NCBI GenBank assembly: GCA_017469465.1
Contig: JAFUGH010000009.1
Coordinates: 1-46,327 of the forward strand
Length of the DNA: 46,327 nt
DNA from: Clostridia bacterium
GTDB taxonomy: Bacteria > Bacillota > Clostridia > TANB77 > UBA1234
Direction of reading: 5' to 3'
Part shown: positions 17,901 through 25,423 of the stretch, one piece after another
Layout of the letters: every line of letters begins with the position of its first letter
How positions within the stretch are numbered: the first letter of the stretch is position 1
Notes under the pieces: model-generated
Database searches by the model: none
What the model saw: the letters and a program-made list of their open reading frames with translations, nothing else
What the model was told of the DNA's origin: nothing
Made by a program: the position numbers and the translations under genes

Positions 17901-19076
17901 TTGAAATTTTGGCTAGCATACAAGATGGCTATAAAAAGTATTTTAAATAATAAGGTACGTAGTGCTCTTACCATGCTTGGAGTGATTATAGGTGTTGCTG
18001 CAGTTATTGCTGCTGTAGGATTTGCTCAAGGATGTATGCAATCCGTGACTAATATGGTAGAAGGCATGGGTACAAATGTTGTTACTGCCATGATAATAGA
18101 TAGGTCTGAATCTAAGAGCCTTTCAGTTGACGATTTAGATGCATTGGTGGAGAGCTCTGAATATATTGTTTCTGTTTCACCTTACATTATGACAAAAGGG
18201 GTAGCTAAATATAGGACTGAAAGTAAAACAACAACTGTTACTGGGACGAATGAAACATACATCGATATGGGAGATGTTACCATACAAGAAGGTAGGTTTA
18301 TTACTCGTAGCGATATGGATAATAATTTGAAAGTAGCTGTTATTGGAAGTGCTGTCAGAAGAAAACTTTTTGAAGATGCAAATCCACTTGGGCAAACTGT
18401 AAAAGTTAATGGAACTAATTTTACAGTGGTTGGACTACTGACAGAAAAAATGAATGGTGCTGATAATACAGATGATGATATGATAGTTATTCCAGTCAAT
18501 GTTGCGCAAAGAACGCTTAAAATAAAAAATGTTACAATGTTTATGGCAAGTGCTTCTGAAAGTGATACGGTTGATTTGGCAATGAAAAAAATGGAAGAGT
18601 TTCTATATAACATTTTTAGAGATAAAGATAGTTTTATGTGCTTTACACAAGAATCGATACTAGGGATACTTGGAAATATTAGCAGTATTATGATGATTAT
18701 TATGGGAAGTATTGCAACTATTTCATTGGTTGTTGGTGGAATTGGAATTATGAATATCATGCTTGTTTCTGTTTCAGAAAGAACAAGAGAAATAGGCATA
18801 AGAAAGGCAATTGGAGCTAAGAAGAAAGATATTTTAATTCAGTTTTTAATAGAAGCACTTATGCTTACAGGAATGGGAGGAGTGATTGGTATCTTACTTG
18901 GAATGGCTATTATTAAGTTTGTAATAGGTGCTATTGACATGATTACACCAGTGTATTCTGTTCCATGGATTATTGCATCATTTACGATATCACTTCTAAT
19001 AGGAATTATTTTTGGTATTTTTCCAGCTTATAAAGCTGCAAAGTTAAACCCAATTGATGCTTTAAGAAATGAGTGA
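17901..19076 (+). CDS. MacB-type ABC transporter permease
   Basis: 391 aa. TTG 17901 is chosen as start: GAGG at 17892-17895 is well spaced, and it leaves a 16-nt gap after the ATPase stop, whereas the longer frame would overlap the ATPase gene by 86 nt. Residues ~19-41 are the first helix, followed by a MacB-type extracytoplasmic domain of about 220 residues. Three C-terminal helices form the FtsX domain, with the conserved stretch I-G-I-M-N-I-M-L-V-S-V and E-R-T-R-E-I-G-I-R-K-A-I-G-A. Such permeases do not form a classic channel but move extracytoplasmic substrate with the adaptor. Confidence 0.92.
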   Translation: MKFWLAYKMAIKSILNNKVRSALTMLGVIIGVAAVIAAVGFAQGCMQSVTNMVEGMGTNVVTAMIIDRSESKSLSVDDLDALVESSEYIVSVSPYIMTKGVAKYRTESKTTTVTGTNETYIDMGDVTIQEGRFITRSDMDNNLKVAVIGSAVRRKLFEDANPLGQTVKVNGTNFTVVGLLTEKMNGADNTDDDMIVIPVNVAQRTLKIKNVTMFMASASESDTVDLAMKKMEEFLYNIFRDKDSFMCFTQESILGILGNISSIMMIIMGSIATISLVVGGIGIMNIMLVSVSERTREIGIRKAIGAKKKDILIQFLIEALMLTGMGGVIGILLGMAIIKFVIGAIDMITPVYSVPWIIASFTISLLIGIIFGIFPAYKAAKLNPIDALRNE

Positions 19077-19085
19077 TGTCACATT

Positions 19086-19342
19086 TGTGCTCTATACACA
19101 ATTAATGATGTTTTATAAATGTTTTATGGCGAACGTTGTTCGCCACTACGAATGGACTTGAGTTGTAGAGGAGCACAGTGTGCTCCATAGATGAAATTGA
19201 TGATGTTTTATAAATGTTTTATGGCGAACGTTGTTCGCCGCTACGAATGGACTTGAGTTGTAGAGGAGCACAGTGTGCTCTATAGATGAAATTGATGATG
19301 TTTTATAATTGTTTTATGGCGAACGTTGTTCGCCGCTACGAA
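19086..19342. repeat. 95-bp tandem array of paired palindromes
   Basis: About 2.7 units of 95 bp. The hairpin GGCGAAC-GTT-GTTCGCC begins at 19128, 19223 and 19318. Between these lie two copies of a second hairpin, GGAGCAC-AGT-GTGCTCC (the second copy has one change). Both hairpins have a 7-bp stem and a 3-nt loop. No ORF or promoter was recognised in the 286-nt gap. Confidence 0.9.
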
Positions 19343-19362
19343 TATAAAAGGGGAGTATATAT

Positions 19363-19899
19363 ATGAAAGAACGTTTTATAGAGTTATTAAGAGGTACTAA
19401 GAGAGAAGGAATAGAGGCACTCATAGAATTTTTAGAAAAAACAGATTTCTATACTGCACCTGCTAGTACAAAGTTTCATAATTGTTTTGAAGGAGGTCTT
19501 TTGCAACATAGTTTAAATGTTTATGAAGCCTTAGAAAGTTTGGTAAAAGACAAATGGCCGGAAGATACAATTAGAATTGTTGCACTTCTTCATGATATTT
19601 GTAAGGTTAATTTTTATAAAGTTGATTATAGAAATAGAAAAGATGCAACAGGTCAATGGATAAAAGAACCATACTATACAACAGATGATATGATGCCACT
19701 TGGTCATGGCGAAAAATCTGTGATGATTATTTCGGAATTTATAAAATTAAGCAAAGAAGAGTTATATTCTATCAGGTGGCATATGGGAGGATACGAGCCA
19801 AAAGAAAACTATGGCTATATTTCTAAAGCTTTTGAAAAATATCCTTTAGCTGTTTATACTCATATGGCAGATTTAATGGCTACCTATATATTGGAATAA
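19363..19899 (+). CDS. HD-domain phosphohydrolase (YhaM-HD-like)
   Basis: 178 aa, start ATG 19363 with GGGGAG upstream. HD metal-binding motifs are in order: H39 in F-H-N-C, G-G-L-L-Q-H49-S, L-L-H77-D78-I-C-K, G-H-G-E-K-S and a late T-H-M-A-D-L-M-A-T-Y. The F-H-x-x-F-x-G-G-L-L-x-H layout resembles the C-terminal HD domain of the YhaM 3'-5' exoribonuclease, but without the OB-fold RNA-binding domain. It is a single HD domain and substrate cannot be assigned; a nucleotide or short oligonucleotide is plausible. It follows the 95-bp array and seems to be its own transcription unit. Confidence 0.8.
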   Translation: MKERFIELLRGTKREGIEALIEFLEKTDFYTAPASTKFHNCFEGGLLQHSLNVYEALESLVKDKWPEDTIRIVALLHDICKVNFYKVDYRNRKDATGQWIKEPYYTTDDMMPLGHGEKSVMIISEFIKLSKEELYSIRWHMGGYEPKENYGYISKAFEKYPLAVYTHMADLMATYILE

Positions 19900-19974
19900 A
19901 TTTTATATACTAGCTTTTTCAAAAAAGATATGATATAAACAATAATAGATATATTTGAATGGGAGGCGTAAGAC

Positions 19975-20259
19975 ATGAAGAAAATAGTATTATTTATTTT
20001 AGTATTTGGTATCTGTAGCTCTCTTATAGCATGTGGAAAGAGAGAAAATAATGTATTAAATTCTTCTGATGGAAAATTACCAGAAGTAATTATTGTAGAA
20101 CCAGAAATATCTTATGAAGAATTATCAGGAGAAGAAATATCGGGTGAAAGCGTATTGGTAGAAGAGAACTTTAGTAGTAATGAAGAAGTGTCAGGAGAAG
20201 AACCATCTGGAGAGGAGACTTCTACCATACAAGAATCATCTGGAGAAATAGAAGAATAA
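19975..20259 (+). CDS. Small acidic lipoprotein
   Basis: 94 aa, start ATG 19975 with GGGAGG upstream. A signal peptide with the lipobox L-I-A-C (17-20) predicts lipidation at C20. The mature part is very acidic and carries repeated S-G-E-E / S-G-E motifs (residues ~51 onward), a low-complexity tail without a fold that I recognise. It lies 31 nt before a pilin-like gene with its own ribosome site, so the two may be co-transcribed. Function unknown; a spacer or wall-facing lipoprotein. Confidence 0.75.
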   Translation: MKKIVLFILVFGICSSLIACGKRENNVLNSSDGKLPEVIIVEPEISYEELSGEEISGESVLVEENFSSNEEVSGEEPSGEETSTIQESSGEIEE

Positions 20260-20290
20260 GTATATTAAAGAGATATTTGGAGGTATACAT

Positions 20291-20464
20291 ATGAAAAAAG
20301 ATGGTATTTCATTAATGAGTTTGATTATTACAATTTTGGTGATTATTATATTGGCATCTATAACAATTTTTTCAGGTTTTAAAACACCTGAGTCTGCAAG
20401 CTTTACACGTTTTACACAAGAAATTGATGATGTTAGAGTTGAACTTCGGAGTTTTAAGAACTGA
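20291..20464 (+). CDS. Type IV pilin-like N-terminal segment (probable 5' part of a frameshifted gene)
   Basis: 57 codons from ATG 20291, with GGAGG at 20280-20284. The protein starts M-K-K-D-G-I-S-L-M-S followed by ~18 hydrophobic residues (L-I-I-T-I-L-V-I-I-I-L-A-S-I-T). This is the class III-signal pattern of pilins and pseudopilins, cleaved after G5; the usual Glu at +5 of the mature protein is a Ser. The frame stops at 20462 while the 360-codon frame from 20424 continues in the +1 frame. Removing one T from the TTTT run near 20453-20456 would join the two frames. It is therefore best read as the N-terminus of one secreted or pilin-like LamG protein. Confidence 0.65.
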   Translation: MKKDGISLMSLIITILVIIILASITIFSGFKTPESASFTRFTQEIDDVRVELRSFKN

Positions 20465-21506
20465 AAAATTTGAAAAATATAGAGACATAAATTATGGATT
20501 TGAATTTGTTACAATAGAAAATGCCCCAAAGGATTTTGTGTCTTTTCCAATAAGTGGAACGAATGAAGTAGTAGGTTATTTAATTGATACGGGCGAATTA
20601 GAAGATTTACCATCTTTTGGAAAAGGAACTGTTTCTGAAAATACAGTGTTTTTTGATCTTGATGATGTATTAGTATATGATAAAAATGGAAACGTTTTTT
20701 ACGCTAAAGGTTATCCTCATGATGGAAGATATTATTATAATGCTACATCGTATACAAATACTCAAAAAGTGTATGTGGACTACAAAAATGCTTTATTGTA
20801 TGTTAATTCATTAGCCAAGAAAACAGGTACGGAATATGGAGATTTATATTCTACTTCATTATATACAGGAAGCGTGTATAATCCAGGGACAAAAATTGGA
20901 CAAGGGGTGTATACAGATAATGGAGGATTACTGCAATATAATGAAGAAGGTGCGCTTGTATTAGATACAGACAATGCTATTCCTGTTTTGGAATTGAATG
21001 GAAAATATAAGTTCAACGATGCATATACTGTTTCTATTACTGTTGATGGAGATATATCGCAAGGAAGATCTGTAGATAAAAATCCTGTAACAATTTTAGC
21101 AATATCTGGAACGACTGAAAATTATTACGCTTGGTTAGGATATTACAATAATTATTTATATGTTTATACTTTTTATAAGGGTAAACCAAAATCAATTACC
21201 ACAAGTTCGGCTACAGGCTATTGCAGAATAGATATGCAAAAATATAAAGATCAAATTGTTAATATACAAGTAAGCGCTGTAAAAAACCAACAAACGGAAG
21301 TATATTTAAATGGAGAAAAAGTTGCCTCTTTCAAATCAGGTAATAGTTCATTAGTAAATAAATATTTGACAATTGGAGATTTAAGGGTGGGACGAAATTT
21401 AAAATTTACTGGTTTTGTATATGATTTCGCAATATTCGACAAAGCTCTGACAGAAGAACAGGTTAAAGTTTTTTATGAAAAATCAAAAGCTTATGGAGGA
21501 GACTAA
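20424..21506 (+). CDS. LamG-like (concanavalin A-fold) domain protein, probably 3' part of a frameshifted pilin-like gene
   Basis: Open frame of 360 codons; TTG 20424 and ATGs at 20427/20430 have no ribosome site. The first ~10 codons overlap the pilin-like frame. The region from about L-R-T-E-K-F-E-K-Y is in a natural coding frame. Residues ~1-160 are a Tyr/Asn/Gly-rich segment. Residues ~190-355 look like a LamG/concanavalin-type jelly roll: F-N-D-A-Y-T-V-S-I-T-V, then V-Y-L-N-G-E-K-V-A-S, and near the end F-D-K-A-L-T-E-E-Q-V. Such domains usually bind glycans. Joined to the upstream segment it would be a membrane-assembled pseudopilin carrying a carbohydrate-binding head. Whether the gene is broken, uses frameshifting, or reflects a sequence error is undecided. 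Confidence 0.7.
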   Translation: MMMLELNFGVLRTEKFEKYRDINYGFEFVTIENAPKDFVSFPISGTNEVVGYLIDTGELEDLPSFGKGTVSENTVFFDLDDVLVYDKNGNVFYAKGYPHDGRYYYNATSYTNTQKVYVDYKNALLYVNSLAKKTGTEYGDLYSTSLYTGSVYNPGTKIGQGVYTDNGGLLQYNEEGALVLDTDNAIPVLELNGKYKFNDAYTVSITVDGDISQGRSVDKNPVTILAISGTTENYYAWLGYYNNYLYVYTFYKGKPKSITTSSATGYCRIDMQKYKDQIVNIQVSAVKNQQTEVYLNGEKVASFKSGNSSLVNKYLTIGDLRVGRNLKFTGFVYDFAIFDKALTEEQVKVFYEKSKAYGGD

Positions 21507-21632
21507 AGACAGGAAGTATTTTATAAAGTTATTATTTTACAAAGATATGAAATACTAAAAAATATATAAATGATATTTGGTGATATGTACTGAGAGTTTG
21601 AAACTTTTGTGCGAAAAAATGGAGGTAAGTTT

Positions 21633-22100
21633 ATGAAAAAAGGATATGTTGAATGTGAAGATTGCAATGGAGAGGGATACATTGAATGTAGATGGTGTGG
21701 TGGCACTGGTGAAATAGAAGATGGCGAAGAAATGGTAGCATGTGATCATTGTGACGGAGATGGGAAAATAGAGTGCAGAGAATGCAGAGGCACTGGAAAA
21801 GTTGAGTGTAGAGAATGTGGAGGTACTGGAACAATAGAAGAAAAATGTGATAACTGTAGAGGAACAGGAAAAATTACAGTGGATTGCGAAGAATGTAATG
21901 GTTACGGATATTTCATTTGCAAGGTTTGCGACGGAGACGGAAGAGTAGAAGAAAATGGAGAATATGTTACTTGTGAAAGATGTAATGGTACTGGAAAACT
22001 TGTTTGTGATGTGTGTGGTGGAAGAAGAATGATGGAAATAGAAGATCCGGAGTGTACTGGTAGAGGAATTGTAGAAAAGGATTGTCCTGTTTGTTCATAA
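21633..22100 (+). CDS. DnaJ-type CxxCxGxG multi-motif zinc-binding protein
   Basis: 155 aa. Start ATG 21633 is set by GGAGG at 21621-21625; a GTG at 21609 would include that site. Nine complete CxxCxGxG motifs run through the protein, then a degenerate one (C-D-V-C-G-G-R-R), an isolated C-T-G-R-G half and a final C-P-V-C. DnaJ/Hsp40 has four such motifs forming two zinc sites. Here there is no J-domain or substrate-binding domain, so the whole protein is an extended zinc-finger rod, probably binding four or five zinc ions. No signal peptide. A chaperone, redox or metal-storage role can be imagined, but none is shown. A strong terminator follows. Confidence 0.85.
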   Translation: MKKGYVECEDCNGEGYIECRWCGGTGEIEDGEEMVACDHCDGDGKIECRECRGTGKVECRECGGTGTIEEKCDNCRGTGKITVDCEECNGYGYFICKVCDGDGRVEENGEYVTCERCNGTGKLVCDVCGGRRMMEIEDPECTGRGIVEKDCPVCS

Positions 22101-22123
22101 TTTTTTGCACATAATACCAATTG

Positions 22124-22176
22124 TTAATGGGGGCTGATTTGTTTATGAAACAAATCAGCCTCCTATTAATTTTTTT
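22124..22176 (+). terminator. Terminator of the zinc-motif gene
   Basis: TTAAT...GGCTGATTTGTTT (22124-22144), loop ATG, AAACAAATCAGCC...ATTAA (22148-22169), followed by Ts to 22176. Confidence 0.92.
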
Positions 22177-22238
22177 GAGTGTTATTTTTGTATATTGTTG
22201 CATAATTTTTCTAATAATATGCATGAGGTGATTTTTTT

Positions 22239-22619
22239 ATGGACAAAGAAAATAAAGAAAGGCAATTGGATGATTTGATTAATACTGTTGAAAGGCATAC
22301 GAGAACAGAGAGGCATTTAGAACAGTATTCACATATTGGTGATCAGTATTATAAAGATGAGGCTAGAAAAAAGCAGTCTGTGAGAGAAAAACAAATTGTC
22401 GATTTGAAAGATAACATTCTTGGTAATACAAATAAATTGACAAATCAAGAACAATTTGAAAACTTGGTAGATAATTATGAAGCAAGTGAAGGATATATGA
22501 GAAGTAATTTTAAGAATATGGATGATGAACAATTAAATAATATGGAAAAGAAACAAGCCAATAGAAGAATTCAAATGCAAAATATGATGGATAACCCAAG
22601 TGATGGAGAAGATTTTTAA
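22239..22619 (+). CDS. Small hydrophilic charged protein, function unknown
   Basis: 126 aa from ATG 22239 with GAGGTG seven to eight bases upstream. The sequence is rich in Asp, Glu, Lys, Arg, Asn and Gln with almost no hydrophobic core and no Cys, and is predicted to be helical or disordered. Segments such as N-M-D-D-E-Q-L-N-N-M-E suggest amphipathic helices. No signal peptide, membrane segment or known domain was recognised. It stands between a terminator and a long inverted repeat, as a single-gene unit. The good ribosome site and the sole long frame are the main reasons to accept it. Confidence 0.6.
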   Translation: MDKENKERQLDDLINTVERHTRTERHLEQYSHIGDQYYKDEARKKQSVREKQIVDLKDNILGNTNKLTNQEQFENLVDNYEASEGYMRSNFKNMDDEQLNNMEKKQANRRIQMQNMMDNPSDGEDF

Positions 22620-22625
22620 TCGCAT

Positions 22626-22717
22626 AAAGGGACAATCATTTTCGTGCGGTCTGTGAACATAAAATAAGGGCTTCTTATCATTATGAAAACAAACCACATG
22701 AAAATGATTGTCCCTTT
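22626..22717. repeat. Long inverted repeat between convergent genes
   Basis: Perfect 18-bp arms, AAAGGGACAATCATTTTC (22626-22643) and its complement (22700-22717), around a 56-nt interior. The GGGAC core and CCCTTTTGTG end resemble the element at 26849-26926. It may also terminate both flanking genes. Confidence 0.8.
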
Positions 22718-22724
22718 TGTGTGA

Positions 22725-22943
22725 TTAAACTTTTTTCGGCGGTACAGGGTCATATCCACCTTTTGAAAATGGATTACAGCGAAGAATTCTCCAAGCTGCA
22801 AGCAGACTTCCTTTTAATGCTCCATGAATTTCGAGTGCTTCAATTGCGTATTCTGAGCAAGTAGGCTTGTATTTACAAGCATTGTGCCATGGACCAGGTA
22901 TTTTTTGATATAATTTAATGATTGCAATTAAAACCTTTTTCAT
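22725..22943 (-). CDS. yidD: Membrane protein insertion efficiency factor YidD
   Basis: 72 aa, minus strand, with AGGAG before the ATG. The N-terminal amphipathic segment and the motif [11 protein letters not shown], then [17 protein letters not shown], are diagnostic of YidD (family DUF37). It acts at the inner face of the membrane with YidC/OxaA. In most bacteria it lies in the rpmH-rnpA-yidD-yidC cluster near the origin; here it is detached, between a small unknown gene and the oxidoreductase operon. Confidence 0.95.
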   Translation of the reverse strand: MKKVLIAIIKLYQKIPGPWHNACKYKPTCSEYAIEALEIHGALKGSLLAAWRILRCNPFSKGGYDPVPPKKV

Positions 22944-23124
22944 TTTGTTTTCTCCTATGATAAAATAATAGTACTAAACCTAAAAGATGCCTGCCGTACA
23001 TAAATTTATGTAAAATGATTATAATATAGTTTTCTTTAAAAAGCAACGATTATTTAACGTAGTATCTAGTTGAAAAAACTTACGGAAGTTTGAAGATAAA
23101 AAGAAAGATATTTTTATGAATTAA

Positions 23125-23153
23125 TTGAAATTAAAAAATGATTAATATATAAT
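23125..23153 (+). promoter_or_regulatory. Putative sigma-A promoter of the ferredoxin oxidoreductase operon
   Basis: TTGAAA at 23125-23130, a 17-nt spacer and TATAAT at 23148-23153; the ribosome site AAAGGAGG follows at 23175. The rest of the 22944-23124 gap shows no gene. Confidence 0.7.
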
Positions 23154-23188
23154 TTTTATAAATGTAAAATAGAAAAAGGAGGATAATG

Positions 23189-23767
23189 ATGAGCAATTTA
23201 ATTGAAATTAGGTGGCATGGTAGAGGTGGACAAGGTGCAAAGACAGCATCATTATTGCTTGCAGATGCTGCATTTAACACTGGAAAATTTATTCAAGGTT
23301 TTCCGGAGTATGGACCAGAAAGAATGGGAGCGCCTATTACTGCGTATAACAGAATAAGTGATGAAAGAATTACAATTCATAGTAACATATACGAACCTGA
23401 TTATGTTGTAGTAGTAGATGACACACTTTTAGAAAGTGTTGATGTAACTGCAGGACTTAAAGAAAGTGGTGCCATTGTAATTAATACTGAAAAGACTCCA
23501 GATGAAGTAAGACCACTTCTTAAGGGATATCAAGGAAAAGTTTGCACAATTGATGCAAGAACAATTTCTATTGATACATTAGGAAAGTATTTTCCTAATA
23601 CACCAATGCTTGCTGCAATTGTAAAAGTAAGTGGAATTATGGATGAAGAAGATTTCTTAGAAGACATGGTTACTTCATTTAAACATAAGTTTGCAAAGAA
23701 ACCAGAAGTTATTGATGGAAATATGGAGGCATTGAGACGTTCGCTAAATGAAGTGAAAGGATTATGA
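23189..23767 (+). CDS. porC: 2-oxoacid:ferredoxin oxidoreductase, gamma subunit
   Basis: 192 aa from ATG 23189; the ATG at 23186 is only 3 nt from the AAAGGAGG site and is less likely. The motif W-H-G-R-G-G-Q-G-A-K-T-A near the N-terminus and P-E-Y-G-P-E-R-M-G-A-P mark the gamma subunit of the four-subunit pyruvate/2-oxoacid:ferredoxin oxidoreductases, which decarboxylate a 2-oxoacid to acyl-CoA and reduce ferredoxin. It is the first gene of the gamma-delta-alpha-(serpin)-beta operon. Substrate choice (pyruvate versus 2-oxoisovalerate) cannot be fixed from sequence by eye; pyruvate is likely. Confidence 0.9.
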   Translation: MSNLIEIRWHGRGGQGAKTASLLLADAAFNTGKFIQGFPEYGPERMGAPITAYNRISDERITIHSNIYEPDYVVVVDDTLLESVDVTAGLKESGAIVINTEKTPDEVRPLLKGYQGKVCTIDARTISIDTLGKYFPNTPMLAAIVKVSGIMDEEDFLEDMVTSFKHKFAKKPEVIDGNMEALRRSLNEVKGL

Positions 23768-23818
23768 TGTGCTAGAAAACATTGAAAAATAATTTCCATG
23801 AGAAAGGAGAAAAAAGAA

Positions 23819-24115
23819 ATGGTTGAGAAAAAATGTAAAATTAATGCAAATAGTACTTGGCAGGAATTAACTCCTGGTGGAACTATTTATGACGCTGCGA
23901 ATGCAATGGAATTTACGACAGGAGATTGGCGTTCTATAAAACCAAGATGGATAGAAGAAAAATGTAAGCAATGTGCACTTTGTATTCCAACTTGTCCAGA
24001 CAGTGCAATTCCAGTCGCAGAGGGGGGCTTACGTAAGGATTTCAATTATGACTATTGCAAAGGATGTGGAGTTTGTGCCAAGGCTTGTCCTTTTGGGGCA
24101 ATATCCATGGAATGA
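23819..24115 (+). CDS. porD: 2-oxoacid:ferredoxin oxidoreductase, delta (ferredoxin) subunit
   Basis: 98 aa. ATG 23819 has AAAGGAG at 23803-23809; an upstream in-frame ATG at 23798 would include the site. Two 4Fe-4S motifs are present: C-K-Q-C-A-L-C-I-P-T-C-P and C-K-G-C-G-V-C-A-K-A-C-P. The ~45-residue N-terminal part is that of PorD-type subunits. It carries electrons from the thiamine site toward free ferredoxin. It lies 51 nt after the gamma gene and 57 nt before the alpha gene. Confidence 0.92.
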   Translation: MVEKKCKINANSTWQELTPGGTIYDAANAMEFTTGDWRSIKPRWIEEKCKQCALCIPTCPDSAIPVAEGGLRKDFNYDYCKGCGVCAKACPFGAISME

Positions 24116-24172
24116 GAAAGTTGAAAAATTGTTTGTTGAATTAGTAAAAAAGAGAAGGAGGATTATATAAAA

Positions 24173-25357
24173 ATGAGTATTAGAGAAAGATTAAGTGGTA
24201 ATGAAGCTGTTGCCAATGCCATGCGTCAAATTAATCCAGATGTTGTAGCGGCTTTTCCAATTACTCCATCTACAGAAGTACCACAGTATTTTTCAACATT
24301 TGTTAATAATGGTTCTGTAGATACAGAATTTGTTCCAGTAGAAAGTGAACATAGTGCAATGAGTGCTTGCGTTGGAGCATCGAGTGCTGGTGGAAGAGTA
24401 ATGACTGCTACTTCTGCAAATGGATTATCTTTAATGTGGGAAGTGATTTATATTGCTTCTAGTTTAAGATTACCAATTGTTATGGCATGTGTAAATAGAG
24501 CTGTTTCTGGTCCATTAAATATACACAATGACCATTCTGATTCAATGGGAGCAAGAGATTCTGGTTGGATACAACTTTATAGTGAAACAAACCAAGAAGC
24601 ATATGATAATATGATTATGGCAAATAGGATTGCAGAGCACAAAGATGTTCATTTACCACTAATGGTTTGTTATGATGGATTTATTACTTCGCATTCTATT
24701 GAAAATATTGAATTAATTGAAGATGATAAAGTAAAGGACTTTGTTGGAGAATATCATCCAGAACATTATTTATTAAATAGAGAAGAGCCTATTGCAATGG
24801 GACCTTTAGATGTGCAACCATACCTAATGGAGCATAAATTTCAACAAGGATTAGCAATGAAAAATGCGAAAGATGTAATTCTACAAGTATCAAGGGAATT
24901 TGAAGAATTGACAGGAAGAAAATATGGTTTATTTGAAGAATATAAAATGGAAGATGCCGAAATGGCAATTGTGGTTTTAAATTCAACAGCTGGAACAGCA
25001 AAATATACAATTGATAGATTAAGAAATCAGGGAATGAAAGTTGGATTAGTAAAACCAAGAGTATTTAGGCCGTTCCCTGTTTATGAGATTGCGGAAAGCT
25101 TAAAAAATTGCAAAGCAATCGCAGTTTTAGATAAAGCGGATAGTTTAAATGGGGCTGGTGGACCTTTATTTGAGGATGTAACATCAGCAATGTATACTGC
25201 AGGAGCTCTTGGACCAAAAGTTGTTAATTATATTTATGGTATTGGCGGTCGTGATGTTAAGACAGATGATATCGAAAAAGTATATCATGATTTACAATAT
25301 ATCATTAATACCGGAGATATGGGAACACCATATAGATATTTAGGATTAAAAGGGTAG
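24173..25357 (+). CDS. porA: 2-oxoacid:ferredoxin oxidoreductase, alpha subunit
   Basis: 394 aa, AAGGAGG site before ATG 24173. The start S-G-N-E-A-V-A-N-A-M and A-F-P-I-T-P-S-T-E-V, with E-S-E-H-S-A-M-S-A and T-A-T-S-A-N-G-L, are conserved in the pyrimidine-binding domain of PorA. The end G-T-P-Y-R-Y-L-G-L-K is also typical. With the beta subunit it forms the thiamine-diphosphate active site. The beta gene follows only after a 1.6-kb interruption by a serpin gene. Confidence 0.93.
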   Translation: MSIRERLSGNEAVANAMRQINPDVVAAFPITPSTEVPQYFSTFVNNGSVDTEFVPVESEHSAMSACVGASSAGGRVMTATSANGLSLMWEVIYIASSLRLPIVMACVNRAVSGPLNIHNDHSDSMGARDSGWIQLYSETNQEAYDNMIMANRIAEHKDVHLPLMVCYDGFITSHSIENIELIEDDKVKDFVGEYHPEHYLLNREEPIAMGPLDVQPYLMEHKFQQGLAMKNAKDVILQVSREFEELTGRKYGLFEEYKMEDAEMAIVVLNSTAGTAKYTIDRLRNQGMKVGLVKPRVFRPFPVYEIAESLKNCKAIAVLDKADSLNGAGGPLFEDVTSAMYTAGALGPKVVNYIYGIGGRDVKTDDIEKVYHDLQYIINTGDMGTPYRYLGLKG

Positions 25358-25423
25358 ATAGAGAACTTATAGTCAGGAGAGTATTTTACAAATAGAAAAA
25401 GCACTCGAAAGGAGAGTGATTAA

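Noticed and set aside
19086..19342. CRISPR array
   Set aside because: The 95-bp units repeat entirely, with no unique spacers, and there are no cas genes.
20427..20432. ATG ATG as an independent start for the LamG frame
   Set aside because: No ribosome site and overlap with the pilin-like frame; a frameshift is the simpler reading.
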